Counted from the stretch's first letter, positions 35,936 through 43,330 are shown. The stretch is DNA of 64,000 nucleotides from Dyadobacter sp. CY261 (GCF_021440085.1 NZ_JAKCPW010000011.1:1-64000), one strand, 5' to 3'. The notes: generated from the letters alone by a model not told the origin. Numbers and translations are program-made.

Positions 35936-36008
35936 GGCATATCGGTTTCGGTTGATATACCCTAGTGTCAAACGCGGTGCGTTTTAATCCATTTTTTTGG
36001 AAAAAATT

Positions 36009-36659
36009 TCAGGATTTTAGGAAAAAAGAAAACAAAACCGGGATTACAGACGACAATTGCATGATTTCCCGCAGGGTTTTCAGACCTGTATAGATGAACT
36101 TACAAGCCGACTGATAGTTGACCCCCATAATGCGCGCCACCTCCTCGTTGGTCAACTCGTGAAAAAACCGCAGGTGAATGGCTTCCTGCTGCCGCTTGGG
36201 CAACTGCGCCATGGCGGTTTCAAGCTGACGCGATTGCCGGGTCAATGTCTCCTGCCGCACGGTCTGGCTTTCGAAATGGTCGTCGTGCGTCTCCATGCGC
36301 TCTTCGTCGAGGTTGTCCGGTTGTTCGAACCGCAAGTGCCGTACGAGCTTATAGCGAAGCGATTTGAGCAGGTAGTACCGGAGAGAGCGGATATCGGTCA
36401 GGTTCTCGCGGTTTTCCCAAAGTTCTACAAAAAGGTCCTGTGTACAATCCTGGATCAGGCTGCGGTTGCTTGTCACTTTGTAGCCGTAACGGATCAGATG
36501 GTGCACATGCAACTGGTACAGGCGCGCGAATGCCAGCCGGTCGCCCTTTTTGAAAGCGTCCCAGAGCGAAGCGTCGTCAGCTCCGGCGAACCCGTCGGCG
36601 GATGTGCCCGGCATGGATGTGCCCGGCATGGATATACCCGGCATGGATATGCGCCCCAT
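36009..36659 (-). CDS. ECF sigma factor (FecI-like) of the SusCD locus
   Basis: Region 2 shows DLFVELWENRENLTDIRSLRYYLLKSL-type sequence with a DCTQDLF core, and region 4 shows LPKRQQEAIHLRFFHELTNEEVA then IMGVNYQSACKFI. The order sigma, FecR, SusC, SusD in one direction indicates a surface-signalling cascade. The start at 36659 precedes three 15-base repeats that add Met-Pro-Gly-(Ile/Thr)-Ser units. The Met at 36614 after the first copies could be the real start, leaving the repeats as leader. Confidence 0.92.
   Translation of the reverse strand: MGRISMPGISMPGTSMPGTSADGFAGADDASLWDAFKKGDRLAFARLYQLHVHHLIRYGYKVTSNRSLIQDCTQDLFVELWENRENLTDIRSLRYYLLKSLRYKLVRHLRFEQPDNLDEERMETHDDHFESQTVRQETLTRQSRQLETAMAQLPKRQQEAIHLRFFHELTNEEVARIMGVNYQSACKFIYTGLKTLREIMQLSSVIPVLFSFFLKS
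36601..36645. repeat. 15-bp tandem repeat in the sigma factor 5' coding end
   Basis: Three copies of a 15-base unit (GATGTGCCCGGCATG, third copy GATATACCCGGCATG) lie in frame at the start of the sigma gene. Copy-number change would keep the frame and alter the N terminus or the distance to the ribosome site. The unit shares the core TGCCGGGCA with the repeat at 55353-55427. Confidence 0.85.
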
Positions 36660-36688
36660 TTGGAAGTGTTATTGAAATGTGAACCGGG

Positions 36689-36696
36689 CAAAAGTA
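36689..36696 (-). promoter_or_regulatory. Bacteroidota -7 element before the sigma gene
   Basis: The minus strand reads TACTTTTG, matching the TAnnTTTG consensus of the phylum's housekeeping promoters, 30 bases before the ATG at 36659. A clear -33 TTG is not seen at standard spacing. Confidence 0.6.
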
Positions 36697-36741
36697 CGAC
36701 TATTTGAATATTATAACGAAATTTTATCAACTAAATAAGAC

Positions 36742-37977
36742 CTACAATTCCTGTAAGCGCCGGATATTCCTGAAAAGGATTGCCCTGTCCGCTTGCGAAT
36801 GTGCAAGCTGGATCGCGCTTTCGTAATTCAAAATGGCCTGCGCCCGGTCTACGCCCGTGTAAAGGTTACCCAGCAGTGAATAATAAAAATGGTTGTTTGT
36901 AAGGTTTAAATGCAGTGCCTGCTGAATAGCAGCTTCCTTGCCGTTCACTTTCGCCAGCGCATAAACGCGGTTCAAAGCCGCGATCGGGGAATATTCGATC
37001 GCCAGCAAATGATCGTAAAGGTCCAGGATATGCAACCATTTTTCAGGCGAATCTTCCTTATGCGTATGCCAGTAAGCGATGGCCGCTTCGAGGTGATAAC
37101 GGCTGAGTTTTTCACCCGCGGATGCCCGGCCGAGGTAATAAGCGCCCCGGTCTATCAGCTCCTGGTTCCAGAGCGATTCGTCCTGGTCTTCATACAACAC
37201 TATTTCACCATTCGCATTGGTACGCGCCTCGAAGCGTGACGAATGGAAGCACATCAGCGCAAGCAATGCGCTCGCTTCGGGCCGGTCGGTCAGCTCGTTT
37301 TCAACTAACAAAAAGTTGAGCCGCATGGCCTCTGCGCAGAGCTCCTTGCGTAAGATGGTATTTTGCGAAATAGAATAATAACCTTCCGAAAAAAGCAGGT
37401 ACAATGTGGTGAGAACAGTTTCCAACCGCCCGCTGATCTCGGTCACCGATGGCTGCTCAATCCTGATGTTGCCCTCTTTCAGCTTTTCCTTCGCGCGCTG
37501 GATGCGCTTGTACACGACCTCCTTATGGACCAGAAATGCATCGGCAATTTCCTGCACGCCAAAACCGCACAGCAGGTTCAGCGCCAATGCCACCTGGGAA
37601 TCAGCGGGGATCAGTGGGTCGCACACAGCGAATATCATCGCCAATTGGCTGTCCGTAATGTTTCTGGCCGACATGTCGATATCGATTTCCTCTTCCATGT
37701 CCGACGAATAGCGGATTTCCGAAGCGACCTTCTGCTCGAAAATTGAATTTCGTTTCAAATGGTTCTTCGTACGGTTCTTGGCAACGGTGTACAGCCAGGC
37801 TACCGGGTTTTCGGGCACGCCCTTGATGGCCCAGGTTTCGGCCGCGGCCAGGAATGTGTCGCTGGCAATGTCTTCGGCGATTTCTACGTGTTCGATCCCG
37901 AAAAGGTAGCAGAGCACCGCCACGAGCTTGCGGTATTCGGTCCTGAAAAGATGGGGCAACAGTTCTTTTTCCTCCAT
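36742..37977 (-). CDS. ECF42-like sigma factor with C-terminal TPR-like extension
   Basis: The 411-residue protein has sigma region 2 (RKLVAVLCYLFGIEHVEIAED and AWLYTVAKNRTKNHLKR), region 4 (CGFGVQEIADAFLVHKEVVYK with RIQRAKEKL), and a 220-residue C-terminal helical extension with TPR-like repeats (LEAAIAYWHTHKED, LYDHLLAIEYSPIAALNRVYAL). This layout and the YCII/DGPF gene just upstream match the ECF42 group, where the extension is needed for activity and no classical anti-sigma is present. A 26-bp inverted repeat lies 7 bases before its ATG. Confidence 0.9.
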   Translation of the reverse strand: MEEKELLPHLFRTEYRKLVAVLCYLFGIEHVEIAEDIASDTFLAAAETWAIKGVPENPVAWLYTVAKNRTKNHLKRNSIFEQKVASEIRYSSDMEEEIDIDMSARNITDSQLAMIFAVCDPLIPADSQVALALNLLCGFGVQEIADAFLVHKEVVYKRIQRAKEKLKEGNIRIEQPSVTEISGRLETVLTTLYLLFSEGYYSISQNTILRKELCAEAMRLNFLLVENELTDRPEASALLALMCFHSSRFEARTNANGEIVLYEDQDESLWNQELIDRGAYYLGRASAGEKLSRYHLEAAIAYWHTHKEDSPEKWLHILDLYDHLLAIEYSPIAALNRVYALAKVNGKEAAIQQALHLNLTNNHFYYSLLGNLYTGVDRAQAILNYESAIQLAHSQADRAILFRNIRRLQEL

Positions 37978-37983
37978 GATAAC

Positions 37984-38040
37984 ACGTGCCCGAGCGTCGG
38001 GGCCCGGCTGATGTAGCCGGACCCCGACGCTCGGACACGT
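37984..38040 (-). repeat. 26-bp inverted repeat just upstream of the ECF sigma start
   Basis: Arms 37984-38009 and 38015-38040 pair over 26 positions with a 5-base loop; on the minus-strand transcript the only two non-Watson-Crick pairs are G-U. It has no following T run. It occupies the ribosome-binding zone of the sigma gene and separates it from the YCII gene. It could be a translational switch, a processing site or a REP-like element. Confidence 0.9.
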
Positions 38041-38072
38041 AAAATTATCAAAAAAGCATCAGCAAACTGCAA

Positions 38073-38408
38073 TCAGAGTGCTTTCCGGATTTCCACAGTT
38101 CCGCCGAATTCCAGTATAGGAACCTCCTTGGCAATTTCGGCAGCTTCGAGGTAATCGGCCGCCTTAATGATCACCATTCCGCCGATCGACTCTTTTATTT
38201 CGGCATAAGGGCCATTGAGGACGGTTTTCTGCCGGTCGACCACGAGGCCTTCACCGTCCCATTTTCTGCGGAGCACAATCCGGTCTTCGCCGGCCATCTT
38301 TTCGTACCAGGCATACCATTTCTGAAAATGCTCCTGCAACTGCTCGGGCGAAGGCTGATTTTCCCTGCTCTGGAAATCTCGCCGGAATACCAATAAGAAT
38401 TCGTCCAT
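38073..38408 (-). CDS. YCII/DGPF-domain protein, partner of the ECF42 sigma factor
   Basis: The 111-residue protein has the YCII-related fold pattern: MDEFLLVFRRDF at the start, HFQKWYAWYEKMAG in the middle, and a GPYAEIKESIGGMVIIKAAD segment typical of DGPF proteins (here Asn-Gly-Pro-Tyr). It ends with the paired strand GGTVEIRKAL. In ECF42 systems such genes accompany the sigma factor and are its likely regulon or partner. The exact reaction of this family is unknown. Confidence 0.88.
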   Translation of the reverse strand: MDEFLLVFRRDFQSRENQPSPEQLQEHFQKWYAWYEKMAGEDRIVLRRKWDGEGLVVDRQKTVLNGPYAEIKESIGGMVIIKAADYLEAAEIAKEVPILEFGGTVEIRKAL

Positions 38409-38483
38409 ATCGTGGCTATCGTTTAAAATAATGTGCTTTTCTGTTAAAATACGAAAGCTAGTCAGAAATCCTCAATCCGCGGC

Positions 38484-38936
38484 TCAACCGAACTGGCCTA
38501 CCTGATAAGTACCGATCCCGCCCGGGAATGCGATATTGATGCGGTTCCAGGTATTGATCGCCGTTACGACCATGGTCAGGTCGACCAATTCTTCATTGGA
38601 GAACTGAGCTGCTACCTCCCGGTACACCTCGTCGGTAATGTGCGTGGCGGTCACCGCTTCGGCCCATGCAAATGCGGCGCGTTCCCGGTCGGTATAATAA
38701 GGAGCTTCACGCCATGCGCTCACACCGTACAAACGTTGCTCGGTTTCGCCCATCGCACGCAGCTCTTTCGAATGCATATCAAGGCAGTAAGCGCATTGGT
38801 TGATCTGCGACACACGGAAGTCCACCAGTTCTACCAGTTGACGGTCGATAGTCGATTTCTTAATGTAGCCTGCCATATTGAAAAGCGGCTTTAATGCATT
38901 TTGTCCTTTTTCAAAGAAATTAAGTCTGGTTTCCAT
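38484..38936 (-). CDS. AhpD-like carboxymuconolactone decarboxylase-family protein
   Basis: The 150-residue protein has the AhpD signature: QINQCAYCLDMHSKELRAMG gives the Cys-x-x-Cys-x-x-x-His redox centre near residue 48, and ERAAFAWAEAVTATHI follows. C-terminal NTWNRINIAFPG is typical. Members act as alkylhydroperoxidase-like reductases or related peroxidases. It lies directly upstream of the YCII/sigma pair and probably belongs to their regulon. The divergent Rrf2/flavohaemoglobin genes share its upstream region. Confidence 0.9.
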   Translation of the reverse strand: METRLNFFEKGQNALKPLFNMAGYIKKSTIDRQLVELVDFRVSQINQCAYCLDMHSKELRAMGETEQRLYGVSAWREAPYYTDRERAAFAWAEAVTATHITDEVYREVAAQFSNEELVDLTMVVTAINTWNRINIAFPGGIGTYQVGQFG

Positions 38937-39031
38937 TTTTAAGCAATTTTGAATTTAAAAACCTAATGACAATCAGGTTTTCGGATCTGGACAGAAGTTG
39001 GAAAAAATTTCTAAAGTTTTTTTCATCGGCA

Positions 39032-39054
39032 TTCTAAGAAGACTGGTCTTAGAA
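39032..39054. promoter_or_regulatory. Inverted repeat between the AhpD-like and Rrf2 genes
   Basis: Perfect 8-base arms TTCTAAGA and TCTTAGAA with a 7-base spacer lie in the shared intergenic region. The form is that of an operator. It differs from the Rrf2-type sites at 39106 and 39640, so a different regulator is implied. No specific binder can be named. Confidence 0.5.
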
Positions 39055-39105
39055 ATCTCCCCAGACTGCCGGTATCCATTTTCCAACTCTTTATCGACTC
39101 AAATT

Positions 39106-39131
39106 AATAAAAGATAAAAAACTCTTTTATT
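39106..39131 (+). promoter_or_regulatory. Predicted Rrf2/NsrR-type operator 1
   Basis: AATAAAAGA and TCTTTTATT are perfect 9-base inverted arms with an 8-base spacer. The site lies upstream of the -7 element of the rrf2 gene and is repeated before hmp. Autoregulation plus repression of hmp by the encoded NO-sensing-type repressor is inferred. Confidence 0.8.
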
Positions 39132-39145
39132 TTAAAATTGCCTCC

Positions 39146-39153
39146 TATCTTTG
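39146..39153 (+). promoter_or_regulatory. -7 element of the rrf2-hmp promoter
   Basis: TATCTTTG fits TAnnTTTG and lies 35 bases before the ATG at 39188 and 15 bases after operator 1, so a bound repressor would cover the -33 region. Confidence 0.65.
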
Positions 39154-39187
39154 CATTCAGGTAAGCGGTCGTGGGCCGGACAGACAA

Positions 39188-39625
39188 ATGGGAATATTTT
39201 CAAAAACATGTGAATATGCGATGCGGGCGGTGTTTTACATCGCGCAACGCTCGGAAGAAGGCGAAAAGGCCGGCATCCGGGAAATTGCGGAGCATATCAA
39301 TTCCCCGGAGCCGTTCCTGGCCAAGATCCTTCAAAAGCTGAGCAAGGAAGGGCTCATCCTCTCTTCCAAAGGCCCGAATGGAGGTTTTTACCTCGATTCC
39401 GGCGGGTTGAAACGCCCACTGGCCGACATTGTACAGGCCATCGAAGGCGACAGCATTTTCATCGGTTGCGGAATGGGACTGAGCTATTGTTCCGAAACCA
39501 ATCCGTGTCCGTTGCACGACGATTTCAAGAAGATCCGGACACAGATCGTCATCATGTTGCGTGGTACTTCCATTGGCCAGTTTAATGAAGAGCTCATTCA
39601 AGGACAGCTTACCCTGAATAAATAA
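39188..39625 (+). CDS. Rrf2-family [Fe-S] regulator, NsrR-like
   Basis: The 145-residue protein has a winged helix N-terminus (SKTCEYAMRAVFYIA, REIAEHINSPEPFLAKILQ, KGPNGGFYL) and the cluster-binding loop GCGMGLSYCSETNPCPLHDDF with three cysteines spaced C-x6-C-x5-C. NO or redox damage to the cluster relieves DNA binding in this family. A flavohaemoglobin gene lies 56 bases downstream, and the same operator precedes both genes, which supports an NsrR-type nitric oxide response rather than iron-sulphur or cysteine control. Confidence 0.92.
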   Translation: MGIFSKTCEYAMRAVFYIAQRSEEGEKAGIREIAEHINSPEPFLAKILQKLSKEGLILSSKGPNGGFYLDSGGLKRPLADIVQAIEGDSIFIGCGMGLSYCSETNPCPLHDDFKKIRTQIVIMLRGTSIGQFNEELIQGQLTLNK

Positions 39626-39639
39626 TATTTTTTTACCCA

Positions 39640-39665
39640 AATAAAGGATAAAAATGTCTTTTATT
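39640..39665 (+). promoter_or_regulatory. Predicted Rrf2/NsrR-type operator 2
   Basis: AATAAAGGA and TCTTTTATT, 9-base arms with one mismatch and the same 8-base spacer as site 1. Its 3' edge is 16 bases before the hmp ATG, so a bound repressor would block an internal promoter or the elongating polymerase. Confidence 0.8.
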
Positions 39666-39681
39666 TTAATTTTTCAACATC

Positions 39682-40884
39682 ATGTCCCCACAACAAAAAG
39701 ACCTCGTAAAGGCCACTGTACCAGTACTGAAAGAACACGGTGTGCTGCTGACAACCCACTTTTACAACCGGATGTTCACGCATAACCCCGAATTGAAACA
39801 CCTTTTCAATATGGGTAACCAACAAAACAAACGCCAGCAAACCGCCCTCGCAATGGCCGTGCTCGCTTATGCGGAAAATATTGAAGACCCCTCAGTGTTG
39901 TTTCCGGTAGTGGATACCATTGGCCACAAGCACGCAAGCTTACACATTCGTCCGGAGCATTACGCGATCGTGGGCAGGCACCTCATCGCCTCCATTGCCG
40001 AAGTGCTCGGCGAAGCGGCCACGCCCGAACTTCTCGAAGCATGGACGATCGCTTATACCCAGCTCGCGGGATTGATGAGCGGTCACGAGCAAAAGATTTA
40101 TGACGAAAAAGTAAGCCTTCCGGGCGGCTGGTCGGGCTGGCGGCCATTCGTGGTGCGTAAAAAGGTGAGGGAATCCGAAGAGATCACTTCCTTCTACCTC
40201 TACCCTGTCGACGGCGGCGCTGTGGCCGATTTCAAACCGGGTCAATACATCAGCATCCGTCTCTTTTTGCCCGAATATAACCTCCAACAGCCGCGGCAAT
40301 ACAGCCTGTCGAGCGCGCCGAACGGTGAATACTACCGCATTTCGGTGAAGCGGGAGGCAGGCAGCCAGCACCCCGACGGGATGATCAGTAACCGCCTCCA
40401 CGACTTCGTCGAGCCCGGCGAAATTGTGGACCTTTCGGCCCCATCCGGAAATTTCACCTTGAAAGCCGACGACGGTAAACCACAGGTATTCATCAGCGGA
40501 GGCGTCGGACAAACGCCATTGATCGCCATGCTCGAAAGCCTTGTACGCGCGGAAGCCAATGCGCCCATTACCTGGGTACACGGTTGCAAAAACGAGCAGG
40601 TGCACGCATTCAAAGCCGATTTGCATGCCATCGCCGAGCAGGTAGCGCATGTGGAGAAGCACTTTTTTTACGACTCGGCCGAAAGCCTTTCCGCCAATGA
40701 ATACCTCGGTTGGGTGTCTCTCGACCAGCTTCCGACCGAAGCATTGCACCCCGAAGCGGTGTATTACATCTGCGGACCGGGGCCGTTTATCCGTCAGCAT
40801 TACCGCTACCTGGTCGATCGTGGTATTGAGAAGTCGAACATACACTTTGAAGAGTTCGGGCCGCTGTCGTTGTCGGTCAACTAG
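39682..40884 (+). CDS. hmp: Flavohaemoglobin / nitric oxide dioxygenase
   Basis: The 400-residue protein oxidises NO to nitrate with O2 and NADPH. Residues 1-140 are a globin with HFYNRMF (B10 Tyr), a Gln in NKRQQTALA (E7 region), and GHKHASLHI (proximal His). The reductase half has RQYSLSSAPN (FAD), ISVKREAG, GGVGQTPLIAML (NADPH) and CGPGPFI, with an FEEFGPL end. Length matches the usual 395-405. A stem-loop at 40893-40921 follows, inside the convergent doxX gene. Confidence 0.96.
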   Translation: MSPQQKDLVKATVPVLKEHGVLLTTHFYNRMFTHNPELKHLFNMGNQQNKRQQTALAMAVLAYAENIEDPSVLFPVVDTIGHKHASLHIRPEHYAIVGRHLIASIAEVLGEAATPELLEAWTIAYTQLAGLMSGHEQKIYDEKVSLPGGWSGWRPFVVRKKVRESEEITSFYLYPVDGGAVADFKPGQYISIRLFLPEYNLQQPRQYSLSSAPNGEYYRISVKREAGSQHPDGMISNRLHDFVEPGEIVDLSAPSGNFTLKADDGKPQVFISGGVGQTPLIAMLESLVRAEANAPITWVHGCKNEQVHAFKADLHAIAEQVAHVEKHFFYDSAESLSANEYLGWVSLDQLPTEALHPEAVYYICGPGPFIRQHYRYLVDRGIEKSNIHFEEFGPLSLSVN

Positions 40885-40886
40885 GC

Positions 40887-41285
40887 TTAGCAGGGGGAGG
40901 CAGCACGCTCCTGCCTCCCCCACGCGACGAATGCCGCCAGGAGACCAAAAAACAGATTGAACACAGGCGATTCACCCCTTGAAAGGTGAAAAAGCATTGC
41001 GCAGAGCATGAGCAGCACCACACACGCCGCCGTTACGAACGTCAAAGCCGGACGGATACGCAACCATGCAGGCAATATCAATCCAATACCCGCCAGCAAA
41101 TCGATTATTCCCGTCAGCTTGACAAACATCGGTGATACCTGGCCGGTCCATTGCCACATGGCCGCCAGCGCCTCCGGCGATTCGAACAGTTTCATATAAG
41201 CTGCCCAGACGAGCGTTACCGACAGCAGCGATTGCACGATCCATAGCGTGATGTGCATTGTTTTGGAGTTTTTTTTGATTGCCAT
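40887..41285 (-). CDS. DoxX-family membrane protein
   Basis: The 132-residue product from the ATG at 41285 (MAIKKNSKTMHITL) has four membrane helices at about residues 10-30, 52-72, 77-97 and 104-122, with AAYMKLFESPEALAAM and LTGIIDLLAGIGLILPAWL, the typical DoxX/DUF-like pattern. Relatives act with thiol or quinone redox partners; the role here is unknown. It is divergent from the HxlR regulator gene and should be its target, since a palindrome lies between them. Its stop is 2 bases from that of hmp on the other strand. Confidence 0.85.
   Translation of the reverse strand: MAIKKNSKTMHITLWIVQSLLSVTLVWAAYMKLFESPEALAAMWQWTGQVSPMFVKLTGIIDLLAGIGLILPAWLRIRPALTFVTAACVVLLMLCAMLFHLSRGESPVFNLFFGLLAAFVAWGRQERAASPC
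40893..40921 (+). terminator. Terminator hairpin of hmp inside the doxX coding end
   Basis: GGGGGAGGCAG and CTGCCTCCCCC form an 11-bp GC-rich stem with a 7-base loop, 8 bases after the hmp stop. No T run follows on the plus strand, so termination may be partial or factor-dependent. The stem also encodes the C-terminal residues of the convergent DoxX protein. Confidence 0.6.
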
Positions 41286-41307
41286 AATCCGTTGTTTTGT
41301 GATAGGG

Positions 41308-41315
41308 CAAAAGTA
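41308..41315 (-). promoter_or_regulatory. -7 element of the doxX promoter
   Basis: The minus strand reads TACTTTTG (TAnnTTTG), 22 bases before the doxX ATG. Two GATAGTACT boxes lie just upstream of it. Confidence 0.6.
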
Positions 41316-41332
41316 TCTACCTTCGCTTTCCG

Positions 41333-41369
41333 TTCGATAGTACTTTCCGCGTTGGATAGTACTATCCAA
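41333..41369. promoter_or_regulatory. Two tandem HxlR-type operators
   Basis: 41352-41369 is a perfect 18-bp palindrome, TTGGATAGTACTATCCAA. A degenerate copy (14 of 18 matches) fills 41333-41350, one base away. Both lie between divergent doxX and hxlR-like genes. HxlR-family dimers bind such palindromes and often autoregulate; here the reading is that both promoters are controlled. Confidence 0.82.
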
Positions 41370-41408
41370 TCGGGTAGTAATGGAGATTTAGAATTAGCCC
41401 AAAACAAC

Positions 41409-41744
41409 ATGCTCACAGGAAACGGCTGCCCCAAAACCGCATTATCCATTCGTGACGCGCTCGAAGCACTCGAAGGACGGTGGAAACTGCTCATACTTTT
41501 TGCCCTTTCGTCCGGACCGAAACGTTTCAAGCAACTTTCGACGGAGGTTACGGGCATTACCGACAAAACGTTATCCAAGGAATTAAAAACCCTCGAAATG
41601 AACCAGCTGATCAACCGAAAGGTGTTCGACACATTCCCACCGACAGTCGAATATTCGATCACCGAACACGGGGCATCGCTCGAAAAAGTACTCGAAGAAC
41701 TGCATTACTGGGGCCTGGCGCACCGGGCGAAGATTATCGGTTAG
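41409..41744 (+). CDS. HxlR-family winged-helix regulator
   Basis: The 111-residue protein from the ATG at 41409 (MLTGNGCPKTALSIRD) has the HxlR fold: Cys7 followed by ALEALEGRWKLLILFAL, then KRFKQLSTEVTGITDKTLSKELKTLE (recognition helix and wing region), and FPPTVEYSITEHGASLEKV. The conserved Cys near the N terminus may sense oxidants or quinones. A longer reading from 41253 would cross the operator region and is rejected. It is divergent from doxX. Confidence 0.9.
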   Translation: MLTGNGCPKTALSIRDALEALEGRWKLLILFALSSGPKRFKQLSTEVTGITDKTLSKELKTLEMNQLINRKVFDTFPPTVEYSITEHGASLEKVLEELHYWGLAHRAKIIG

Positions 41745-41756
41745 CAATCCATTTCT

Positions 41757-43265
41757 CTACCATTTTTCCTCATCGATTTCCTTCGCCAGCCTGTCTCTGA
41801 TGTCGACGCGGGCATCCCGAAAAACAAATACCGTCGTCCCCCATTCCCTGGCATAATGGTTCGTTACCGAATCTGCGGCGTAACCGGTTGCGAAAAGCGG
41901 ACCGGTTTCTTTCATTTCGTCCCCTTCATCTCCCCAGGTTTTGACCCGAATGAGGTGTTTGTATTTCCTGGTGAGGTCGAACCAATTGATATAATCCGCA
42001 TTGAATGTGACTGCGCGAACGCCCGTTTTGGTATAATAATTAATGGCCCCGGCCTGTCCATAGTTGTCGCAAAGGACCAAGGTCGCTTCGCGGTCGGGTG
42101 TGGAGGTGTAGGCGGCATCGACTTTGGCCGCCAGTTCGCGCCAGCCAAGCATATCGGCAAAATCCTGTGGCAACTGGTGGTCCTTACCGTCTTCCCACCG
42201 CAGCAGTCCGAATTTCCGATATGGCTCCGGGTTGGCAGTGATCTGTTCGGGTGTTTTGTTTGGAAAAGCTACGTTGAACAGGGGAACAAAAAGTATCACC
42301 GGAATGGCCGCAAACAATGCCCTAAACCACGCAGCTTTCACTTTTTCGCCAATATACAAGGCCCCGAACGCAATGTAAATCGGATAGATACCGATCGCAT
42401 AGTAGCCCTTCGCACGCAGGTAAACAAAGACAGCCAGCGTAATGATGATCGAGAAAAAGAAGAGCCGGTATTCCGAAAGCGGTTTATAAGTCAACAAGGC
42501 ATATAGCCCTGCGACGATCACAAACAGTGCGCCTACAAAATATAGTAACTGTTCTTTCAAAAAATCAGCCCGGTTTACATTCACCAGCTGCGTTTTGGCC
42601 AGCTCATTCATATGGTGGATCACCGGAAAACCATGCTGATATTGCCAGATCAGATTAGGCGAAATCAGGGCGAACGCCAGCAGCAATGCCAGATATACAT
42701 GCCGGGTCAGCAACAGCGTGCGCTGGTTTGTCAGTAGAATGGCCGGCAGCAGGCCGACAACGGCAAATGCGATGTTGTATTTATTCAAAAATCCGATCGC
42801 GAAAACCGCTGCGAAGCCGTAAAGCCATTTTGGGTTTCGCGATTGGATGAAACTGATCAGAAAAAAATAGAGTGTGGTCCAGCAAAGAACATCCAGCGAG
42901 TTGGGCTGGAAAAGTTGGTTTAACCTTAATAACACTGAAAAAACAGTACACAAAGCTGCCAGCACGCAAGCATATAAATTGCCGCCGAGCCTATCCACAG
43001 TTTTCCAGACAACCAGGACCGTCAACGTCCCGAACAGCGCCGGGAAAAACCGCACTACCCCTTCACCATTACCCAACGCCTTGATGATCCAGGCGATCCA
43101 TGACGTAACTGGCGGTACCGACAAAAAACCCCAGGCGAGGTGGTTGGCCTGGTCGAGATGCAGGTACTCATCGCGGTGCAAGTCATATTCAGGGATAATC
43201 AGAAAGTAATGTAAAATGAATTTCAGGGCGATGAACGCGAGCAGCAGGACGGTTTTCTGGTTCAT
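41757..43265 (-). CDS. Multi-pass glycosyltransferase (family 39 / ArnT-like)
   Basis: The 502-residue membrane protein has about nine to ten helices. The first periplasmic loop contains YDLHRDEYLHLDQANHLAWG with the conserved Asp/Glu residues of GT-C enzymes, and FLSVPPVTSWIAW follows. A soluble C-terminal part from about residue 380 holds LVLCDNYGQAGAINYYTK. These enzymes use a polyprenyl-phosphate sugar to modify lipid or protein outside the membrane. It stops 12 bases from the convergent HxlR gene. The acceptor is unknown. Confidence 0.85.
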   Translation of the reverse strand: MNQKTVLLLAFIALKFILHYFLIIPEYDLHRDEYLHLDQANHLAWGFLSVPPVTSWIAWIIKALGNGEGVVRFFPALFGTLTVLVVWKTVDRLGGNLYACVLAALCTVFSVLLRLNQLFQPNSLDVLCWTTLYFFLISFIQSRNPKWLYGFAAVFAIGFLNKYNIAFAVVGLLPAILLTNQRTLLLTRHVYLALLLAFALISPNLIWQYQHGFPVIHHMNELAKTQLVNVNRADFLKEQLLYFVGALFVIVAGLYALLTYKPLSEYRLFFFSIIITLAVFVYLRAKGYYAIGIYPIYIAFGALYIGEKVKAAWFRALFAAIPVILFVPLFNVAFPNKTPEQITANPEPYRKFGLLRWEDGKDHQLPQDFADMLGWRELAAKVDAAYTSTPDREATLVLCDNYGQAGAINYYTKTGVRAVTFNADYINWFDLTRKYKHLIRVKTWGDEGDEMKETGPLFATGYAADSVTNHYAREWGTTVFVFRDARVDIRDRLAKEIDEEKW

Positions 43266-43330
43266 TTCAGTGCTATTTTAAAGCAATTAAAGCGCTGGCA
43301 GACAAAAAGCATACTGTTGACATAAAAAAA

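Noticed and set aside
39940-40923. Minus-strand open frame of 327 codons opposite hmp
   Set aside because: The flavohaemoglobin on the plus strand has all family motifs, and the minus-strand product shows none.
41253-41408. Upstream start of the HxlR gene at 41253
   Set aside because: It would include the operator and part of the divergent gene, and the HxlR fold begins after 41409.
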